Positions 62,848-64,000 of a DNA stretch of 64,000 bases are shown piece by piece. The stretch lies in the NCBI GenBank assembly GCA_041581635.1, contig JBFICW010000006.1:1-64000 (forward strand), read 5' to 3'. Positions within the stretch are counted from its first letter, which is position 1, and the number at the start of each line of letters is the position of its first letter. The translations under genes were made by a program, and so were the position numbers. The notes below the pieces were generated by a model. That model saw nothing but the letters and a program-made list of their open reading frames with translations. It made no database searches and was not told the origin of the DNA. The stretch comes from Porticoccus sp041581635 (GTDB lineage Bacteria; Pseudomonadota; Gammaproteobacteria; Pseudomonadales; Porticoccaceae).

Positions 62848-64000
62848 CTACACAACGCAAACAGGTGGTGTGTCTAAACGATTCTCTGTGGCCTGAACAA
62901 TATCCAGAAGCTCTCGCAATGCCACAGAAAACATGGGAAAGTCCTTATGCGGAGCATCATGCAATTCTTGTATCATCTTAGCCCAACGCTTGATAAGCGG
63001 TGCTTGAGCCGCTTTCCAAACATCGATCATACCATTGATATCTTTAACAGAACCCACCCCTGATAACAGTGCATTAGCCAAAGTTCGACGCTGACTTTCC
63101 AAATCATCTACATAGGACTCTCGAGCAAAATCTTCCCAGCGGGTGGCTGGCTCAAGCGTTACGATTTGATCGGCAAACCAATCAAGATCAAGTTCTCGGC
63201 TTATTCGAGAGTACAGCTCAAGAACCAGTCCTACAGGCTTGCCACTTTGAACAGAAATATCGGCAATACCGAAGCCGAAATAGAGAAAATTAGCACTTGC
63301 CACCAATACTGCCACGTTATCTGGCACGTCCAAGGCAATGATCCGCTCAACCTCCTCTATCCAGCCACTGGATTGTTGGCGGGAAAATAGTGTTGGCAAC
63401 AGTAATTGCAACTCCGCTAACTTAGGACCAAGTGTCTGTACTTCATGCTGAGGATTCAGGCAAGCCCTACGATTTCTTAACGCCCAGCGAGAAGCACGCC
63501 TTCCCAGGCGCATTAATGCATAGAACAGTTCAAATTGGACTTCTGCAGGCACCTTGTAGTCAAGTGCCTCAACCTGTCGCCAAACTCGATCTAAACCAAG
63601 TACATCCCGAACTACCAGGTAGGCAAGAATCACCTCATCCACACTGGCGCCAGTGGATGTCACTTGGCGCTGACAAAAGGTCAGCCCCATCAAGTTAACA
63701 ATCTCATTGACTATCTGATTGGCAATAATTTCGCGGCGCAAACTATGCCGACAAACCTGTTGCTCATACTCGATGGATAATCGCTTGGGAAAGGCACCTT
63801 TAATCGCTTGAACCACATACGTGTTTTCCAGCACACTTGATTTCAAGACTTCGTCCTTTAACAGTATCTTACCGTAGGAGACCAGCACAGATAGCTCCGG
63901 GCGCGTCAAACCCGTGGAATGTTTCTCTCTTTCTGTCAGAGTTTCGTCATCGGGTAAGAATTCGAGTCCCCTATTAATAAGTCCTGCCGCCTCTCCTTCG
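62848..64000 (-). CDS. NAD-specific glutamate dehydrogenase, large (about 180 kDa) type, C-terminal part
   Basis: The gene continues past the right edge; 384 codons are visible with the stop at 62848-62850. The segment GLTRPELSVLVSYGKILLKDE is the hallmark of the large NAD-GDH group (gdhB in Pseudomonas), followed by CRHSLRREIIANQIVNEIVN and the helical C-terminus. The enzyme deaminates glutamate to 2-oxoglutarate. The catalytic part lies outside the window. Because the frame is open to position 64000, no start is called here. It is convergent with rmf. Confidence 0.94.
   Translation of the reverse strand, partial: EGEAAGLINRGLEFLPDDETLTEREKHSTGLTRPELSVLVSYGKILLKDEVLKSSVLENTYVVQAIKGAFPKRLSIEYEQQVCRHSLRREIIANQIVNEIVNLMGLTFCQRQVTSTGASVDEVILAYLVVRDVLGLDRVWRQVEALDYKVPAEVQFELFYALMRLGRRASRWALRNRRACLNPQHEVQTLGPKLAELQLLLPTLFSRQQSSGWIEEVERIIALDVPDNVAVLVASANFLYFGFGIADISVQSGKPVGLVLELYSRISRELDLDWFADQIVTLEPATRWEDFARESYVDDLESQRRTLANALLSGVGSVKDINGMIDVWKAAQAPLIKRWAKMIQELHDAPHKDFPMFSVALRELLDIVQATENRLDTPPVCVV

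Noticed and set aside
1..64000. CRISPR arrays, tRNA or rRNA genes, insertion sequences, prophage or toxin-antitoxin modules
   Set aside because: No regularly spaced repeats, no T-arm-like sequence with cloverleaf potential, no transposase or integrase frames, and no flanking direct repeats were seen; genes are dense and of conserved housekeeping type.

Overview
The window is ordinary, densely packed chromosome from a gammaproteobacterium, most likely a marine member of the Cellvibrionales/Spongiibacteraceae side of the Pseudomonadales. The evidence is gene content and order. Several blocks match neighbourhoods I know from Pseudomonas: mltD-gloB-methyltransferase-rnhA-dnaQ, nhaB, nudC, sohB, cysI-DUF934, metH, nfuA, then nqrABCDEF, gap, mfd-csiV, MTI phosphorylase, nagZ, lexA, topA, rlmKL and rmf. 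The Na+-pumping NADH dehydrogenase and NhaB suit a sodium-based marine lifestyle. I found no tRNA, rRNA, insertion sequence, prophage, integron or CRISPR array.

Layout. 1-7.8 kb: the start of a small membrane protein, rmuC, and a two-gene helicase/nuclease operon (AddB-like then AddA-like). 7.9-14.6 kb: DAHP synthase, a TetR regulator, nfuA, metH, a DUF2970 protein and an unlisted 42-residue membrane protein. 14.9-18.4 kb: a sulfite/nitrite reductase-DUF934 pair and a CPA2 antiporter. 18.4-25 kb: sohB, an unknown membrane protein, nudC, nhaB, dnaQ, rnhA and a methyltransferase. 25-27.5 kb: gloB and mltD. 27.5-34.7 kb: the nqrABCDEF-apbE-nqrM operon with its own maturation genes. 35-47.3 kb: gap, a lipoprotein, mfd-csiV, a DUF4124 protein, MTI phosphorylase, an MscS channel, nagZ, a DUF6763 protein, a LOG protein and lexA. 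47.4-55.8 kb: three small conserved proteins around topA, then uspA, slt, tatD and a methyltransferase. 56-64 kb: an esterase, a CigR-like protein, a SulP permease, a glutaredoxin-like protein, rlmKL, rmf and the C-terminal part of a large NAD-glutamate dehydrogenase.

Themes are DNA repair (rmuC, AddAB-like pair, mfd, lexA, topA, dnaQ, rnhA), sodium bioenergetics (nqr set, nhaB), sulfur and methionine metabolism (cysI-DUF934, metH, MTI phosphorylase, SulP) and cell-wall recycling (mltD, slt, nagZ). Many genes start with GTG or TTG, and I moved several starts on ribosome-site evidence.

I did not find a new multigene system. The observations most worth checking are an AddB-like nuclease that seems to have lost three of its four iron-sulfur cysteines, a terminator-like hairpin inside the apbE signal-peptide codons, a palindrome in the candidate nqr promoter, the 42-residue protein, and a two-box lexA promoter in a locus that lacks sulA.
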